From contig JAPYXD010000704.1 of the NCBI GenBank assembly GCA_030998225.1, positions 868,001 to 932,000 of the forward strand: a stretch of 64,000 bases of DNA, read 5' to 3'. Origin of the DNA: Diplolepis rosae (taxonomy: Eukaryota > Arthropoda > Insecta > Hymenoptera > Diplolepididae). The stretch's first letter is position 1; every line of letters begins with the position of its first letter. Both the position numbers and the translations under genes were made by a program. The notes beneath the pieces are model-generated. The model ran no database searches. It saw only the letters and a list, made by a program, of their open reading frames with translations, and was not told the DNA's origin. Positions 32,153 through 44,786 of this stretch are shown one piece after another.

Positions 32153-34941
32153 TTAAATTGAGTTTTCGCTGTCATCATCACCAGACCACTGTGACGTAGC
32201 GGCGTCTAGGATGTAGTCACTGTAAGTGACCTTTTGACTTTTTTCTCTTTTTATGTACCTATTGTATCCTAAATACCAAAGAACTGCAGCTACATGTGCA
32301 CAACAGCCTACCACTCGTGCACCTACTTTACACTGACAGTACCACCCACAAATTGGCGGAGAGAAGTAGTTATTATATTGAATCCATGCGTTATATATTT
32401 TTGAAGTTGAATGTCGCGATTGTAATTGAACACGAATAACATCATGCCTTTCTTTATGGACATATAGTTCATACAATCCTGAATCACTAAAATGCTCTTC
32501 TGTATAACTCTGCCTGTTTTATCTGATAAACACCAATAGTTATATTGCGCAGCTCTGCCATAGTCACACTGAGAAAACTGGAGTGTCAAACTAAACATTT
32601 GTAGGGTGAAGCAGACTATATTTGAGGTTAAACTATAGGACAGTCTTCTAGATAGTGTAACTTATTACCTGTGAATTGTGAAAATAAGATGGTCAACTTG
32701 AATACTTTAAAGGGAAAAGTTGATCGTCGCAGAGAGAAAAATAGATTATCGAAGAGGGAAAAACAGACTATAATCTACCTCTATGGCTAACCTCAAAACT
32801 ATTACATTTAAGCTTTCACAATTATTATGTTATTATAGCAAGTGAAATAGGTACTCACCAATTAGTTGGCAAAAATAACCCTCGTGACACTTTAACACGT
32901 AAAGGACGCGAAACCGGCAATGAGGTTAGAGCCCACGCTGGTGATATTGGGGGAAAAATAGGCGAACCCACGTGACTTTACAATTTTGGTGCGTATTTCA
33001 CCAATCGACATTCTTTATAGTGATTCTAACCCTCTGGTAACAGTTAAGCAGAATATCAAATGAGTGTCTCCCTGACCAAAAAGAAAAAATTTCGGAGAAA
33101 GTGTTGTACTATCTAGAAGTTCAGACTGACTATCTACATTTTGACACTCAAAGTTTGACACTCCAGTTTTCTCAGTGCAATTGAGGAAAATCTTGTAAAG
33201 CACTTGCATCTATTTTTGTCCAAACTACTCGGCGTTTCATCCAGTTTTTCGATTCAATTAAGTTTTTTAACTGATTAGGTTGTGTTACTAGACTAAGCAT
33301 TCTGCTAGCAATAACTTCATCTTCTTGACTGTTTTCGATTCGAGGAGGTCGAAAAGCATTACATATAGAGCAAATAATACGTACATAATCACCAATGAGA
33401 GGGATCTGAGAGTTCGGAATAACCTGACCTAAAGCTTTCCATCGCTTTATTAATCCATTAACTGATTCAACGATCCATCTAATAGATGTTATCAACCTTG
33501 ATTCATTTGCTTCTTCAGTTGTATGTTGGCTTTTGTTGCATAAAAAATGGGGCATTTTTGATATTAGTCCTAAGTCTTCGAGCAGTTGCTGGCTATCTCT
33601 GAAACCGCGATCAACGATGAATATATCGTCAGAATGAAGCCATTGTCTCAGAGATGAGCCAGAGGATGTCAATGCCGAATTCAAAATAGCAGCATCGTTA
33701 TTCTTGCCATCGGTAAAATATGGGCCCAACACTTGTAAAATATATCCTGTCGTACTCACTAAAATCATGGGTTTGACAAGAGGCCTATGTTTATGCATGC
33801 TATATGTCCTGCGTTGAAACAAGTAATTGCTGCTTTTTTCAATATATACATATGTTCCATCAGCTATAACGATAGCTACATCATTTCTGTCATTAGCGAA
33901 TAATTTTTTAGCACAACTCCTAGTATGTTTTTCGATAAATTCTTGTCTACTCATATGATCTAAGCCCAAATGCAAAGGAACGAATTCTGACATAAGAGCT
34001 TTAGTAGCAGAATGTATACTTCTTCCAATTATTCTTTTTTTTAGTTTAAAAAGAACTGACAATACTGAGTGTGAAAGACCTGTACGGAGTTTAACTAAAA
34101 GTATAGCTAGACATGTTCTATAAGACCGTGAAGAAGTAGAACGAATTTTACTTTTAATGCAATTAGCCATTGTATTAAAATTATTTTTGGTAATTCCTGT
34201 CAACTGATGATAATCGTTATCTGACATGTATGAATCGTTATCAAAGTCTAAACCTTTTTTGCTATTTTTTCGTAATTCTTGTAATAATTGTTCTAATTCG
34301 GTAGGATGTATTGTAATATTTTCAGAAAATTCTTTAATACTTTCTAAAGCCTCATCACTCAATAAGTCATCGAGTAAATGTGTTCTACAGAATCTTGCTC
34401 CAGACGGAATCATTATATTTGTTTGGATAAATGCTTGACAGCGCGCCTTTAATGTTACATCTTGAAGATTATTCTTCAACTTGCATAAAAAACAATTTGA
34501 ATGACTCTCACTAGTCCTTTTTATTTTTAATGTAACGCTTGACTCTCTTTTATTAATATTAGACGATGATGTATTTAAATCCGTACTTGTTTCATTACCA
34601 CTCGTTAACGGCAAACTTTCAATATCTTGATTTTCATCTGCTGTGCTGAATGATCTTGCGTTTCGTCTCATTGTTACTGTTTTGTTATTTTTATAGGCAT
34701 CGGTAAAACATCTAGCACAAACTAAGGATTTTGGATCAAATTCGTTTTGTTTACTTCTTAAATACTCGATACCATTTATTGTGACGTGATTATGCGGGCA
34801 GAAAATGACGCGTGACGCTGTAGTTCGTTTTAATTCATTCGAAACAATAGAAAGAATATTTTTCTTCCTGTGCCGCTCCGCTGCCACGCAACGCCTCTTC
34901 GTTGCAATGTCGCGCCAGTGCGGTTTGACCTTTACGTACAC
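32153..34941 (-). pseudogene. DDE transposase with SWIM finger, split by a MITE
   Basis: From ATG 34941 an uninterrupted 589-codon minus frame carries two cysteine/histidine groups (CPHN...CARC near 48-78; CFLC...CRTH near 150-187), an HTH at about 270-305, and a DDE_Tnp_4-like catalytic core: D361 in IADGTY, D444 in FIVDRGF and E492 in RWIVESVNG. The frame ends at DFPQLH only because a 611-bp MITE (32567-33177) supplies a stop. On the far side, coding resumes in register (DYGRAAQYNYW), shifts by one base near 32480, and finishes with a SWIM zinc finger, CQC...CCAH, stop at 32153-32155. SWIM-tailed transposases of this kind are common in insect and cnidarian genomes; ISL2EU/Harbinger relatives are the nearest class I can suggest. 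The long intact frame suggests recent activity before the insertion. Confidence 0.85.
32567..33177. mobile_element. 611-bp MITE inside the transposase gene
   Basis: TIRs of 26 bp start CACTGAGAAAACTGGAGTGT on both ends and are identical. It is flanked by CA at 32565-32566 and 33178-33179, a 2-bp duplication. The right half (ATTTTGACACTCAAAGTTTG) matches 63850-63998. Non-coding; a 64-codon frame inside it is not credible. Confidence 0.88.
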
Positions 34942-34958
34942 ATATGTGTAACATACGA

Positions 34959-35053
34959 GCGCACTGGACCAACACTTTTTTATTTATATATGTTACTGTT
35001 TACAATATGTTAAATCATATATGTAAAGGATAAAGTGTTGGGAGAATGCGCTG
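34959..35053. repeat. Imperfect inverted repeat upstream of the transposase
   Basis: GCGCACTGGACCAACACTTT pairs with the reverse complement of AAGTGTTGGGAGAATGCGC across about 50 bp. It starts 18 bp beyond the ATG of the transposase gene, so it could be part of the element's terminal region or of its promoter. Confidence 0.5.
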
Positions 35054-35877
35054 ATGTATAAAAAAAATGTTAAAGCTACAAAAATGATCAATTTTTGAGA
35101 AAATTCCCAAAAATATCCTATTTCAAACTATAAACAAAAACTAAAATATTTATCAAAGGCAAGATATATTATGCAAAACGCACAGAGTCGGTAGTCTGGT
35201 ATTGAAAAAATGTAGCAGTAAGGCTCTGTGCAATCATTTTATTTTTCGTGATTTATAGGGGAAATTACCTAGGTTATTGACAACCATCCTTTTTTTTTTA
35301 GAACAGCCCGTAAAGACTTTCAAATATATATGAGCATTACTTCTAGAAATTATGTTGTTGTCAAAATTATTAAAATACATAAAATGAAAATACTTTCAAG
35401 CAATTTCGCAATATGTTCTCTCTGTCTGTTTTGAAATGGAATTAGTCCGTAATAAAAAATCGATTTGAGTTAGTTTTTTACTAGAAATAGACCTGTGAAT
35501 GGTCGTGAATTAATTCATCAAAGTATATAAAGATTATTATTCATATCTGTTGAAAGATAAAAGAATCTTGTAGGGGATATATGTAACGATAAACTTTTCC
35601 CGGAATCATTTTGCTAGAGTGGTTTAGTATAAGGATACCGCAATTCAGAAAAGGATAAAGTTATTTACTACCAAAATCTTATTTGTACAGGAATTTGGAA
35701 AGGATATGAAACGAATTTCCTATATGTGATCTCCAGAGAATCTATCGACATAGAAAAGAAAGGTTATACTGAAAGCTCATAAAAATGATAAATATATTAA
35801 AGAAGTAACAAAATCATTTAAGGTTTAAAAGGAAATATACATTTCTTAAATATGTAATATGTTTTTTATTTTTCCAT
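35054..35877. other. Non-coding interval
   Basis: About 820 bp without a frame or recognisable repeat, between the transposase element and the foldback element at 35882. Confidence 0.4.
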
Positions 35878-35881
35878 TTAA

Positions 35882-37230
35882 CCCGTTTCCGCCGAAAACA
35901 CCACTCGCGGTACGTGGGTCTTCGAGAGCTCATAACTAATGCTGTAGACTTAAAAAAACATTCAGAGAGACATATTTTTAAAATTTAAGACCTGCCCTTC
36001 TCCATAGCGAACTCAAAATTGCTTCGACATATCATTAATTATGAAAAAATGTTGTTTAAACAAAAAAAGGAAGATTTTTCCACTCTTTTTTTCAAAAACT
36101 GAATTTTCAAGAGCTTTCCTGTCAGCAATCAACCTGGAACCTTTTCAATTGGTGGAATAAATGTCTGAACTTTAAGAATCCATGGTTCAAAGTTCGATTT
36201 CAGGCCTTGGTATTTTCAAAATGGCACCCTAACCGCAAAATTTTTGCAAATACATCCATGATTTTTTTAATCGAAAACTATGAACTTTTGGAGAAAACAC
36301 CAAGAGTGAAAAAGTTCTTAAAATTAGTCAAAGAATACACTTAAATTTTTTCCAACTGCTGTCGAGAAAATTTTTGTAAATGGTTAATTTTTGCAAAATC
36401 CAAACATTGTTCAAAGCGCTTCAAAAAATAAATAAATAAATAAAACAGAAAATTACTAAAGTCTAACGAAAAAAACGAAAAAGACTATCTATATTCGTCG
36501 ACCTTCACGATGGTGATAGTTGGGCAACAAAAACTTTGTTTACGGCAGACAGGCCATAGGAGCATTTTAATAATAGTATTTTGAAATTAAAAATTTTTTT
36601 TGACAGCAATAAACGCAAAACGAAAACTGGAAAGCATAAAATGTTTTACGAATTAGCCAAAGAATCCAAGATAATCTTTTGGAAGCGTTTTGAACAATTT
36701 TTGGATTTTGCAAAAATTAAGCATATACAAAAAATTAAAAATTTTCTTGACAACACTTGGAAAAATTTAAGTGTATTCTTTGACTAATTTTAAGAACTTT
36801 TTCACTCTTGGTGTTTTCTCCAAAAGTTCATAGTTTTCGATTAAAAAAATCATGGATGTATTTGCAAAAATTTTGCGGTTAAGGCGCCATTTTGAAAATA
36901 CCAAGGCCTAAAATCGAACTTTGAACCATGGATTCTTAAAGTTCAGACATTTATTCCACCAATTGAAAAGGTTCCAGGTTGATTGCTGACAGGAAAGCTC
37001 TTGAAAATTCAGTTTTTGAAAAAAAGAGTGGAAAAATCATGCTTTTTTTTGTTTAAACAACATTTTTTCATAATTAATGATATGTCGAAGCAATTTTGAG
37101 TTCGCTATGGAGAATGGCAGGTCTTGAATTTTAAAAATATGTCTCTCTGAATGTTTTTTTAAGTCTACAGCATTAGTTATGAGCTCTCGAAGACCCACGT
37201 ACCCCGAGTGGTGTTTTCGGCGGAAACGGG
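35882..37230. mobile_element. piggyBac-like foldback element, ~545-bp arms
   Basis: TTAA at 35878-35881 and 37231-37234 flank tips reading CCCGTTTCCGCCGAAAACAC. The arms, about 35882-36425 and 36685-37230, are almost exact inverse copies with a ~260-bp spacer. The TTAA duplication and CCC start fit piggyBac; the arm length is far beyond the usual piggyBac TIR. A 68-codon frame at 36581-36787 is shadow. High arm identity suggests a young insertion or gene conversion between the arms. Confidence 0.85.
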
Positions 37231-37472
37231 TTAAGTTGATTTGAGATCGACTTTAACCTCTTTGTGAGATTTAAACGATCTATTTGAAAATTTAATAAAT
37301 TATCAGATAAAAATAAAACTTCTAATGGAAATTGTTAGTAAAATTATAAACTAGAATTTGGAAACAATCAAATGTAATAAAATTGTGATCAAACTTCTTA
37401 AGATAATGTTTCCATAAATCTTGAATCATAAAGATACTTGGTTTGTTTTCATAATAATGAAAGAGTTTAGTA

Positions 37473-37596
37473 CACGGAGAGAAAAAATGCTATTTCGGTG
37501 AGTACAATACAGACGCTAAGCTGCACAATATTGCATTCTTCAAATAGGGATAATCATTACCAGGATGGTAACCAATACCATATTTTTCTCTCTGTG
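37473..37596. mobile_element. 124-bp MITE, TA flanked
   Basis: Tips CACGGAGAGAAAAA and (inward from right) CACAGAGAGAAAAA, flanked by TA at 37471-37472 and 37597-37598. Size and TA suggest a Tc1/mariner-driven MITE. The tip resembles CACTGAGAAAA of the 32567-33177 element. Confidence 0.7.
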
Positions 37597-38094
37597 TATT
37601 CTTATTTTAGAAAATTTAAATATTATAATCTTTGCATGAGCTTCTTAGTTCCGCGACCAAAAATTATCAAAATCTTTATTGTATAATTTTTCATTTGTCT
37701 AAAATTCCTAAACATCCAAACTTTTAAATTTAAATTTTAAACATTATCATTGCATAAAAAAAGTTTGCGTAAAATTTGACACTTTCTATTTTCAACAAAT
37801 GTCCGTGTTTCATGATCTACTAAACAAAAAAAATTATTTCCAGCTTGACTATCCGCGGAGGGTTAGATTAACTATTAATATAATCAAGTTACTTCTTCAG
37901 GATGATCAAATTCACTCCCTGTAATGACCAAGTCGAACTTCTTTTCTCACCTTCTAAAGATGGTTAGTTTGAGCATCTAGAATAAGGCTATCCTATAGTT
38001 ATTAAATATAGTCAGTCTGACTATATTTCCAAAAGGAAAGAATAGGTTCGTTAGCCAAACATATCCTCAGTCTCATATTATCCGAAAACTTTAA

Positions 38095-38435
38095 AGTTTA
38101 TTCCTTGTAATTTGATACTGAAGCTCAAATCTATTTTATAATATTGCAAATGTGAATCACGTTTTCCCAAAATTACTAAATTTATTTTTGATTTCAAATG
38201 AAAAAGAAAATTCAATTTACTTAAGGTTCTATCGGACTTAGGAACACATTCTCATCATGACACTCATGTTTCGCGCTCGATTTTCTGTATACTTTTCTGT
38301 AACTTTTTAATTAAATACATGATTAAAATAATTTGATTTCTTCGAAACATCTCAATATGCAAAAACTATCGTAGAATTTATTTAAGCAAACGATTTTGCA
38401 TTTCAACGCTTATCTCGTATTAATATAAAATTTTA
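38095..38435 (+). repeat. Dispersed family D, copy B (5' fragment)
   Basis: Shares TTGTAATTTGATACTGAAGCTC, AATTCAATTTACTTAAGG, ACACATTCTCATCATGACAC and TTTCGCGCTCGATTTTCTGT with copies at 15476 and 61551. It stops after roughly 340 bp; the 3' nine hundred bases are absent. Confidence 0.75.
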
Positions 38436-39230
38436 AAATCACAAAAATTCACGCGTAGTTTTTACTTTAATTATAGTAAATGTTATTAAAAATAAACAAT
38501 TTTAATTTTTAATTTTTTGTCAATTAAAATTACAAACATGAAACATAAGTGTCGTTATTAGAATTTATTCCTCAAAATGAAAGTAACTTTTAAAATATTA
38601 AATCCTCCTTTACAATATTATAAACTTCCCCTTACGCGTGGTATTAAATCACGGAAAGTAAACTTGAATGTCCGCAAAGAACACTTTTATACCTCTTAAA
38701 ATTTCTTTAAGTCATCTAAATCTTCAGAAAATCTAAATTCCTCGAATTCAGTCTTAAAATCTTTGAAAATAAGATTATTTAAAATGATTAACTATAGACC
38801 CGAGAAAATATAAAATGCGTCCCTTGATTTTATGTAATTTCTGGAATGTTTAAATCTTCATTTTTAAATCTAAGAACTATCAAATTTCAAAAAGATTATT
38901 TTGCTCTAAATCATAAAGAATGTTTAATTTATGATTTTTACAGGTTTCTTTAATTTAGAACGCGTTCAAATAGTTTCAAATAAATATCAAAGGTTACATA
39001 TTATCAAATGTAATCATTCAGTATGAGCTAAATTATCAAAACCCTACAATTGTGAAAACATAAAGTTCGAAAATATTTTTATTTGAAAGATCATTAATGA
39101 AAAAACTTCTAAAATTTTGAATTTCAACTTTGGTATAATTTTACATATTTTTTAAGATTATAATACAATATAGTTATCATATTGAGTTCCTAAATAAAAA
39201 TGTTAATCAGTGTGATGATTCTTTTTACAG
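38436..39230. other. AT-rich, probably intron before 39231
   Basis: No frame. Ends in a T-rich tract and CAG at 39228-39230, a good splice acceptor for the exon that follows. Confidence 0.4.
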
Positions 39231-39243
39231 ATCTTAATTAAAA

Positions 39244-39429
39244 ATGGAGACCTGGCTCAGTGAAGTTCAGCGAGTTCGCATCCCACGGCCGAAATTTGGA
39301 AACGGAAACTCCGTTAGACGATCTAATTCTACGGTTCAGCATATTAGGTCTGAAGTTCACGCAAGGCAAGTGCAAGACGTGACCAAAGCGACGGAGGAGC
39401 TTCGACAAGCCATCCAGGACAAGCTCTGA
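39244..39429 (+). CDS. Small conserved-looking ORF, 61 codons, unidentified
   Basis: ATG at 39244 sits 13 bases after a good splice acceptor (TTCTTTTTACAG, exon start 39231) and in a favourable context (AAAAATGG). An in-frame TAA just upstream makes this ATG the likely start. The product begins METWLSEVQRVRIPRPKFGN, is basic in its first half and helical in its second (QVQDVTKATEELRQAIQDKL). No signal peptide, membrane segment or domain is recognised. The stop is TGA at 39427-39429 and AATAAA follows at 39622-39627, so this would be a terminal exon with a 3' UTR near 200 bases. Its base composition is clearly more GC-rich than the surroundings. Function unknown; it could also be a retained coding exon of a larger gene with an alternative start. 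This is the best host-gene candidate here. Confidence 0.5.
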   Translation: METWLSEVQRVRIPRPKFGNGNSVRRSNSTVQHIRSEVHARQVQDVTKATEELRQAIQDKL

Positions 39430-39649
39430 TTTAAGAGTAAGAGCTCTGGATCGTCCTTTATTTTACTCTGCGTACCTTCGCACATCCTGACAACCGAGGA
39501 CACTCGTAGGTGTGTAACAAAGTTGTCGGGATTCTTCATTCAGATGTAGCGAGAGAACCGCGCCTGGATCCTTGATCGCAATGGGTCATGAATCTCTAAG
39601 TGGAGCACTCATCGAGCAAAGAATAAAGAAAAGGATCTAATGTCGTGAT

Positions 39650-42002
39650 CAAGATCCATTAGTCGTACTCCAAGTATCCACATGTCGTTTCTTTTCTCTT
39701 TATTGTTTCTCCACTTATCATTATAGCATTTTATCCAGGGCGAATCAAGTCCCGTCACTAAATTCTCACAGCTTAAAAACCTGAACCATTGATAAATGTT
39801 GAACTTTGATCAAATATTTTAGACTTTTTAAAGAATAATTTCAAAAAATTTGGACAGGGTTTAAATATTTTGTCCAAGCAAATATAATAAAAATATATTG
39901 TTACAAATATCGTAAAAACTCAATACCATTTTTTAAACCAATATTGTCTTTTACTTCAAATTTTACAGTATGAAGAATTTATTTGCTTTATTATTATTCT
40001 TCATAACATGGATTCGCCCATGATCATTCAATACCTTGTATATATTCATTATAATGACTTAATTCATAAATCAAGAAAGCTTTCATTTATTTTTGTAAAA
40101 ACCCCACAATTTTGAAACTTTTATACACATAAAGGACTTCAAAAGAGATTTTAGATATAAATTCCTATTTTATTTGAGATTTAATCCAGCTTTCACAATA
40201 TGACTGATTTTTATTTTTACTGTTATATTTTTTCATTCACCAAGCTTTTCCTCGGGTGCATAAAATTTACTCCGGCGTTCATCCGTATGTATACGGATAA
40301 TGTGATGAAGCAAATCTAATGCATTTAGTGATGCCGAAACTACTCTTATTAGTACACTGAATTTTATAAATTTCATAATATACATTCGGGTGCCGAACTC
40401 ACTTTGCATGTAAGTTACTAGTATTGACATTATTGTAATTTTATCATCATTGTTAATCAGGTTTAATAAATATACGTAAATTATACCAAAATTAGACTGT
40501 GTATATTTTATTACGCTATGGCGAGAATGTGTTTTCATAATAAAATACAATAAATATCAAAATGAACCACAGTAATTTAATATTTTTAATTTTCATAGCA
40601 AATTTATAATCATCTGTACATTTCTATAAAGAATTGTAGCTGTCACATTATTTTATTTTATTATAGAAATACATTTCCATCTGAATTATTTACAAATTCA
40701 CTTAGGAAAAAGATTAATTTTAATTAAAGAAATATTTTCTTCAACATATCTTTTTTTAATTCTATTCAAGAATACTCTTAAGATAATAAATTATATTTAT
40801 AAAATTGACATAATTTGCATCTTTACTTTCAGAAAATTATATTTTTAAATAGGTTTAATTTTTAATTCGAGGAAATATTCTATTGACTCAAAGAAGTCGC
40901 TGAAAGAAATTTTAGGAATAATATACATATTTACTTGCGTTATTTTGAATCAAGAATATGATTCCTTTCAATCAGAAAAATGTGATTAATCCGAACTGAT
41001 TTTTTTAACCACACCCTTCTTTTCTACCACTTAAATAAAGTGAAACAAAAATTCTGATTAAAACAATACATTTATCTGAACCAAACTAAGAAAAACAATC
41101 ATAATACAACTTTAAATGTAAGAAAATTTTCTTTGATTGAGAGTCAATGTATATTTTTCTTTGATTTAAAGAATAAACGTTTTTCTAAATGTTATCGGAT
41201 ATAATTATTCTATTTGAAATGAGTAATGAATTAAGAATTTTCAATTGAATTCCTGATTCCAAATTTGGTTTCCCATTTCCAAGGAATAATTTTCACTATT
41301 CAAAAGTAAGAAAAACGATAGATGTTTTTTTCTTAGCAAGATTCAAATTAGTTTTTTTCGCATCTTAGAAGCTCTCCCTTACAAAATATCTTTCTCTCCC
41401 TCTCTCCCTACTTCCTCGAGCAATTCCTCTAGATCAATAACAAAGAAAAAGTGTATGCGAAAAACAGGTCACGTCCGAGTCAAATAAATGATTGAAGAAT
41501 CAGCAACTTGGTGAAAGATACATAAACACCGTGAATCGGCGTCTTCCGATCATCGATTTACACATATCTGCTGGTTACCAAAGGTCTAAGGCAATTTTAA
41601 ATGCTTATAACATCAAAAGGTAATATTGTAACTTGTGATTGGTAATTAAATAAATTGTTGGACACAGATGTTTAGGATATGCATCAAATTATACGTTAAT
41701 AAAGTGTCTTTATCTGGAGCAGAGCAATCGAAAAACCTAATGCCTAAATGCCTAAATGCTACTTTGAACATCTGTTTAGCAAGCGAAAAATGATAAATTC
41801 CCCACGATCGGTTCTCTATTTTTTTGTTTAACATACCAAGAGATGGCGGCAGAGCCGATTGCCGTGAATAAATATATTTTTTACGTGAGAAAATAAACCC
41901 GATTTTCTATTATTTTTAATAATTACATTACATATATATAACTTTTAGAAATCAATTATATCAGGATTAAAAATTACTTGGAATTCTCTTTTCGAAATTA
42001 CG
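39650..42002. other. Non-coding interval
   Basis: About 2.3 kb, AT-rich. A minus-strand frame at 40233-40550 ends DERRSKFYAPEEKLGE with a possible donor (TTG|GTGAAT), but no convincing acceptor precedes it. A CT-rich patch lies near 41390-41420. No repeats recognised. Confidence 0.4.
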
Positions 42003-43190
42003 GGATTACATGTAGTTGAGTAATCCAAAAGTAGCGTGATACATGTATTTCCATGATTTCAATTTATAATTACTAGGTTACATTTATTCGAATACTCCCA
42101 AAATAACGCGCTATGTAATTGATGAAATTTCGCAATTTCCGTTCATTTTGTTTTCAAAAAGTGTGACTCAAAACTCAGAGTCGGCGAACTTAAAACCCTC
42201 GAAAACTAAATCTTACAAAGATCAAGAGAGTTTAAAAGAGAATATCCAAAATTTCATGTCAGTACAATGTCGGATCTGACCCAGATCTGGATATTTCTAG
42301 ATCGTCTAGTCTTGAAGGGCTAGTCTGTCCCAAATCTGGTGCGGACTAACCTTTCATAACATAAAAGTTCCTAGGTATCGATGGCTTATATTTTTTTCAC
42401 CATTTTAAAAAATCTGACAGGGTGTTTGAAAATATTGAAAATAAGATTTGATCTTGATCAGATCTGACATTGGTTGGCCCTATGTGACAAAATTCTTCAA
42501 GTCTCTGTTACTTAAATTTTTTCACCACTTTCAAATTATTGACAGGGCATCGAAAATGATCAAAAATATGAAATTATAATTACTAAAAAAAGTGTTTTCT
42601 CTCTTATCGTCTTGACAAGCCCAGATTTGTCGGCTGACCGCTAGCTAAAGCGTCTAGTCTGCGTTAGATCTGAGTCTAGACGGTCTAGTCTGGATCCAGA
42701 CCAGCGTCATAAGATTTTTATACACGGGTGTGACTCGGAATATGAAGTCGGCGAACTCAAAAGTTCTCGAAAATTCAAATTCGCGATAATCGAGAGAGCT
42801 CAAAGAAATTTCGCATTTCAAAATTGGCGACCTCAAATATCTCCAAACCTGAATTGCGTGAAAATCGAGAGAGTTTACGAACAAAAATCAGCTATCCTAA
42901 CGCTATAATATAAAATTACTGAATCTATGTATTTCGATATTGAGAAATTAATAAATTAGATAGCGCATTATTTTGGAAGTATTCGAATAAATATAATCCA
43001 ATTATTATAATTTAAAAGCATGGAAATACATGTAGTGCGCTACTCCGGGATTACTCCAGTACATTTATTTCAGATCCATGGTTCGGGATCGCCGAATTAC
43101 ATGTAGCACGTTACATCGCGATTACTAACATACTTGTAGCGCGCTACTTTTGGATTACTCAACTACATGTAATCATGGATCAGTAATCCC
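42003..43190. mobile_element. ~1.2-kb TIR element with internal duplications
   Basis: The left end has GGGATTACATGTAGTTGAGT and AATCCAAAAGTAGCGTG; the right end holds the inverse twice (43018-43060 and about 43135-43190), so the right arm is partly duplicated. Inside, an ~80-bp direct repeat (GTGTGACTC...GTCGGCGAAC at 42160 and 42728) and many CTAGTCT/AGATCTGG motifs occur. A 76-codon minus frame is not credible. Borders approximate. Confidence 0.55.
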
Positions 43191-44099
43191 GCCCATTTCT
43201 GTCTGTTATTTCAATATAACTTTTATATTTAAAAATTCGAAGAAGATTCTCCATGTTCAAAAAAATGTCAACTTGAATTTAATTATTATCTTATTTTATT
43301 TATTTTTATTTTTATTATTATCTCATTTTTGGAGTATACTTAAATGAAATTTGCTTATTTGATAACTTTACAAATCCTGAATTTTGTAAAATTTATTTTC
43401 TTTAAAACCCCTTTTTTTTTAGAATAATAATTTCGCACAGGTATACTAAAATGATGAGAAACTGCGTTACACCTAGTTATCTTTGGCAAAAAATTCTGCT
43501 GTATACAAAATTTCTCACGAGAATCGAGAAATACTGATGGCTGGCACGAAGCATTTCTGAACTCTCGATGATGATTTCATAGCTTCTGCCTGGCAAGCTT
43601 ATAGTTTCGTCATTATTCTTCGCACACTGTATCGTGTAACACGCTTGTCCGTGAATCTTTAACCTTCCTGGTACTGCACAGTACCGTAGACGGTAAAGTA
43701 TAAGTTGTAATACACGATGTAGATATCCTTGGATTAAAAAAAAGGCTTAAAAAAATAGACGACCATGAACTATCTGATATTCTCTAAACTATTGTATATA
43801 CATTTCTTTGATACTATCCACGTTATAATTATAGCCATAATGATTGCTACGCAGGACTAATCTAGGGTTGCCACCTCTCTAAAACATTTTTTATGCCAAT
43901 TTTTATCTACTAATTTACGCTTTTTATTTTTATTAGTAGTTTTTTACTAATTACAATCAGTAACTCAACTTAAACTATTTAAATAGTTTATTCTAGGCCT
44001 AGAGAGCAATTTATATGACTCATAGATTTATTAACATTCAATACAATTTCTTGGAAGCTGAGAACTTTTTTCAATTAATAGAGATATTATTTTTGCTTA
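43191..44099. other. Non-coding interval
   Basis: No gene. CTAGGGTTGCCACC at about 43861 resembles a TE terminus, but no partner was seen. Remainder AT-rich. Confidence 0.4.
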
Positions 44100-44786
44100 T
44101 ACAGGGTGAGGCACATAAAGTGTTACAGAGCGTTAGCACCCAAACTATTGATTATATCTAAAAATGTTTCAGACAAAAGTTTCAGTGTTCGAGAAGGCCG
44201 TCATAATGGACCACCCTATTTTTTTATCGGTGGAGGTGCTAAAACAGTTTACTCTCCTAGAAAATCTCAAAATTCGTACTCGTAGCTTTTAAAATTTTGC
44301 GCTGATATGTAAGAAGTTAGCAGCGTTTCCTACCGGCTGCTTAGACATCCCACGTTTTCTGTGCTGCTCATGCGCACAAAGCGCGACTAGTCAGATATTG
44401 TGCTGTAAATGGTAAGTTGTACACCTGTCGCGTTGTTTTAAATTTAATTTATAAATAATTCGACGATTCGCGTTAATTTATTATGCAAAAGACTGATTTG
44501 TAACTGATCTCTGAAGATTGTATTGTAGGTTTTGTAATAGGTTCTTTATTGTGCTATTTATTATCTTCTTACTGAGGTTATCTTAATTCTAAGTGTTGTA
44601 TACTTGTACAATTGAGAGGCTGGACTGGCAAGTAAGTCGCTACTGTTCCCAGTAATGTTTCTACTTGTAGCTATAAGTTTGGTTATCAAAGCAGCTCACG
44701 TTTTATTCTTATTCTTGAAAAATTATTCTCTGATTAAGGTTAGAAATGAATCAGTTTTTTTCGTTTATAATTTTGCAGGTTACGAT

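Noticed and set aside
40233..40550. 105-codon minus frame ending DERRSKFYAPEEKLGE as an exon
   Set aside because: Plausible donor but no pyrimidine tract or acceptor; first half is AT-rich low complexity.
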